Assembly (NCBI GenBank): GCA_000431015.1 | Contig: HF985998.1 | Location: 1-12,707, forward strand | Reading direction: 5' to 3' | DNA length: 12,707 nt | Origin: Alistipes sp. CAG:514 | GTDB taxonomy: Bacteria > Bacteroidota > Bacteroidia > Bacteroidales > UBA932 | In this document: one piece after another, positions 12,611 to 12,707 of the stretch | Layout of the letters: each line of letters opens with the position of its first letter | How positions within the stretch are numbered: the stretch's first letter is position 1 | Made by a program: the position numbers and the translations under genes | The notes under the pieces: model-generated | Databases searched by the model: none | Told to the model about the DNA's origin: nothing | Seen by the model: only the letters and a program-made list of their open reading frames with translations

Positions 12611-12707
12611 ATGATTAAAAGTGTTATATGTGACTTGCTCGGAATCGAGCGCCCTCTGTTTCAGGGAGGTATGGCCTGGATCGCGGATGCGAGACTGGCT
12701 GGCGGCG
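12611..12707 (+). CDS. fabK: FabK-like enoyl-ACP reductase, 5' end only
   Basis: Only the first 32 codons are in the window; the gene runs off the right edge. The visible protein, including ERPLFQGGMAWIADARLAGG, matches the N-terminus of the FMN-dependent FabK / 2-nitropropane dioxygenase family, with the QGGMAW segment near the flavin site. FabK reduces enoyl-ACP in the last step of each fatty-acid elongation round. Its position right behind fabH favours FabK over nitronate monooxygenase, but the part seen cannot separate the two. Confidence 0.72.
   Translation, partial: MIKSVICDLLGIERPLFQGGMAWIADARLAGG

Larger units (their letters stand above)
1907..12613. repeat. dispersed over-represented motif GAATATG/CATATTC
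   Basis: By hand count, 28 of the 34 ATAT tetramers in the window are part of GAATAT or ATATTC, and 20 of these extend to the 7-mer GAATATG or its complement. Sites begin at 1907, 2072, 2501, 2511, 2796, 2847, 3683, 3926, 4356, 4623, 5719, 5733, 6042, 6125, 6934, 7107, 7355, 8756, 9261, 9279, 9582, 9611, 9660, 11124, 11499, 11582, 11872 and 12607. They occur on both strands, in several codon phases and between genes. Confidence 0.7.

Overview
The window reads as a chromosomal segment of a Bacteroidales-type member of the Bacteroidota with moderately high GC (roughly 55% by eye). Three things support this. Several genes belong to families largely confined to that phylum (DUF2723, DUF4271, DUF4293, and the HemD-like protein next to rnpA). 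Most gene starts lack a Shine-Dalgarno sequence. The short intergenic gaps repeatedly carry the Bacteroidota -7 promoter element TAnnTTTG. I see no rRNA, tRNA, CRISPR array, phage gene or transposase.

Layout, left to right. (1) A small two-helix membrane protein of unknown function (44-475, +), then a strong hairpin (523-568) that probably ends transcription from both sides. (2) A tightly overlapped minus-strand group read right to left: a one-helix hypothetical protein (3174-2821), yjjP (2849-2061), yjjB (2061-1579) and a LysR-type regulator (1579-671). YjjP and YjjB are the split halves of a ThrE-type exporter, and the regulator is translationally joined to them. (3) A large DUF2723 membrane protein (6400-3284, -), probably a GT-C type glycosyltransferase, carrying a recent in-frame 36-bp tandem duplication. 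(4) A plus-strand housekeeping group: SUI1/YciH-like factor, DUF4271 membrane protein, HemD-like protein, rnpA and yidD (6546-9112). (5) A DUF4293 membrane protein (-) divergent from a uridine phosphorylase-like enzyme (+). (6) A membrane-tethered LytTR regulator (-) divergent from fabH (+), which is followed by the start of a fabK-like gene cut by the window edge.

The genes are mostly ordinary core functions: tRNA maturation (RnpA), membrane protein insertion (YidD), fatty-acid initiation and elongation (FabH, FabK), nucleoside salvage, small-molecule export and cell-surface glycosylation.

Two features are unusual. First, rnpA is interrupted in frame by about 200 bp of repeat DNA: three direct and one inverted copy of a motif of about 20 bp, around a GC-rich hairpin block with a G8 tract. 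It is translated into a protein of 179 aa instead of the usual 110-135. This resembles the protein-coding palindromic elements known from Rickettsia, or a local template-switch product. Second, the hexamer GAATAT (or its complement ATATTC) is strongly over-represented. By hand count 28 of 34 ATAT tetramers lie in that context, in all reading frames, on both strands and between genes, and four start codons sit inside GAATATG.
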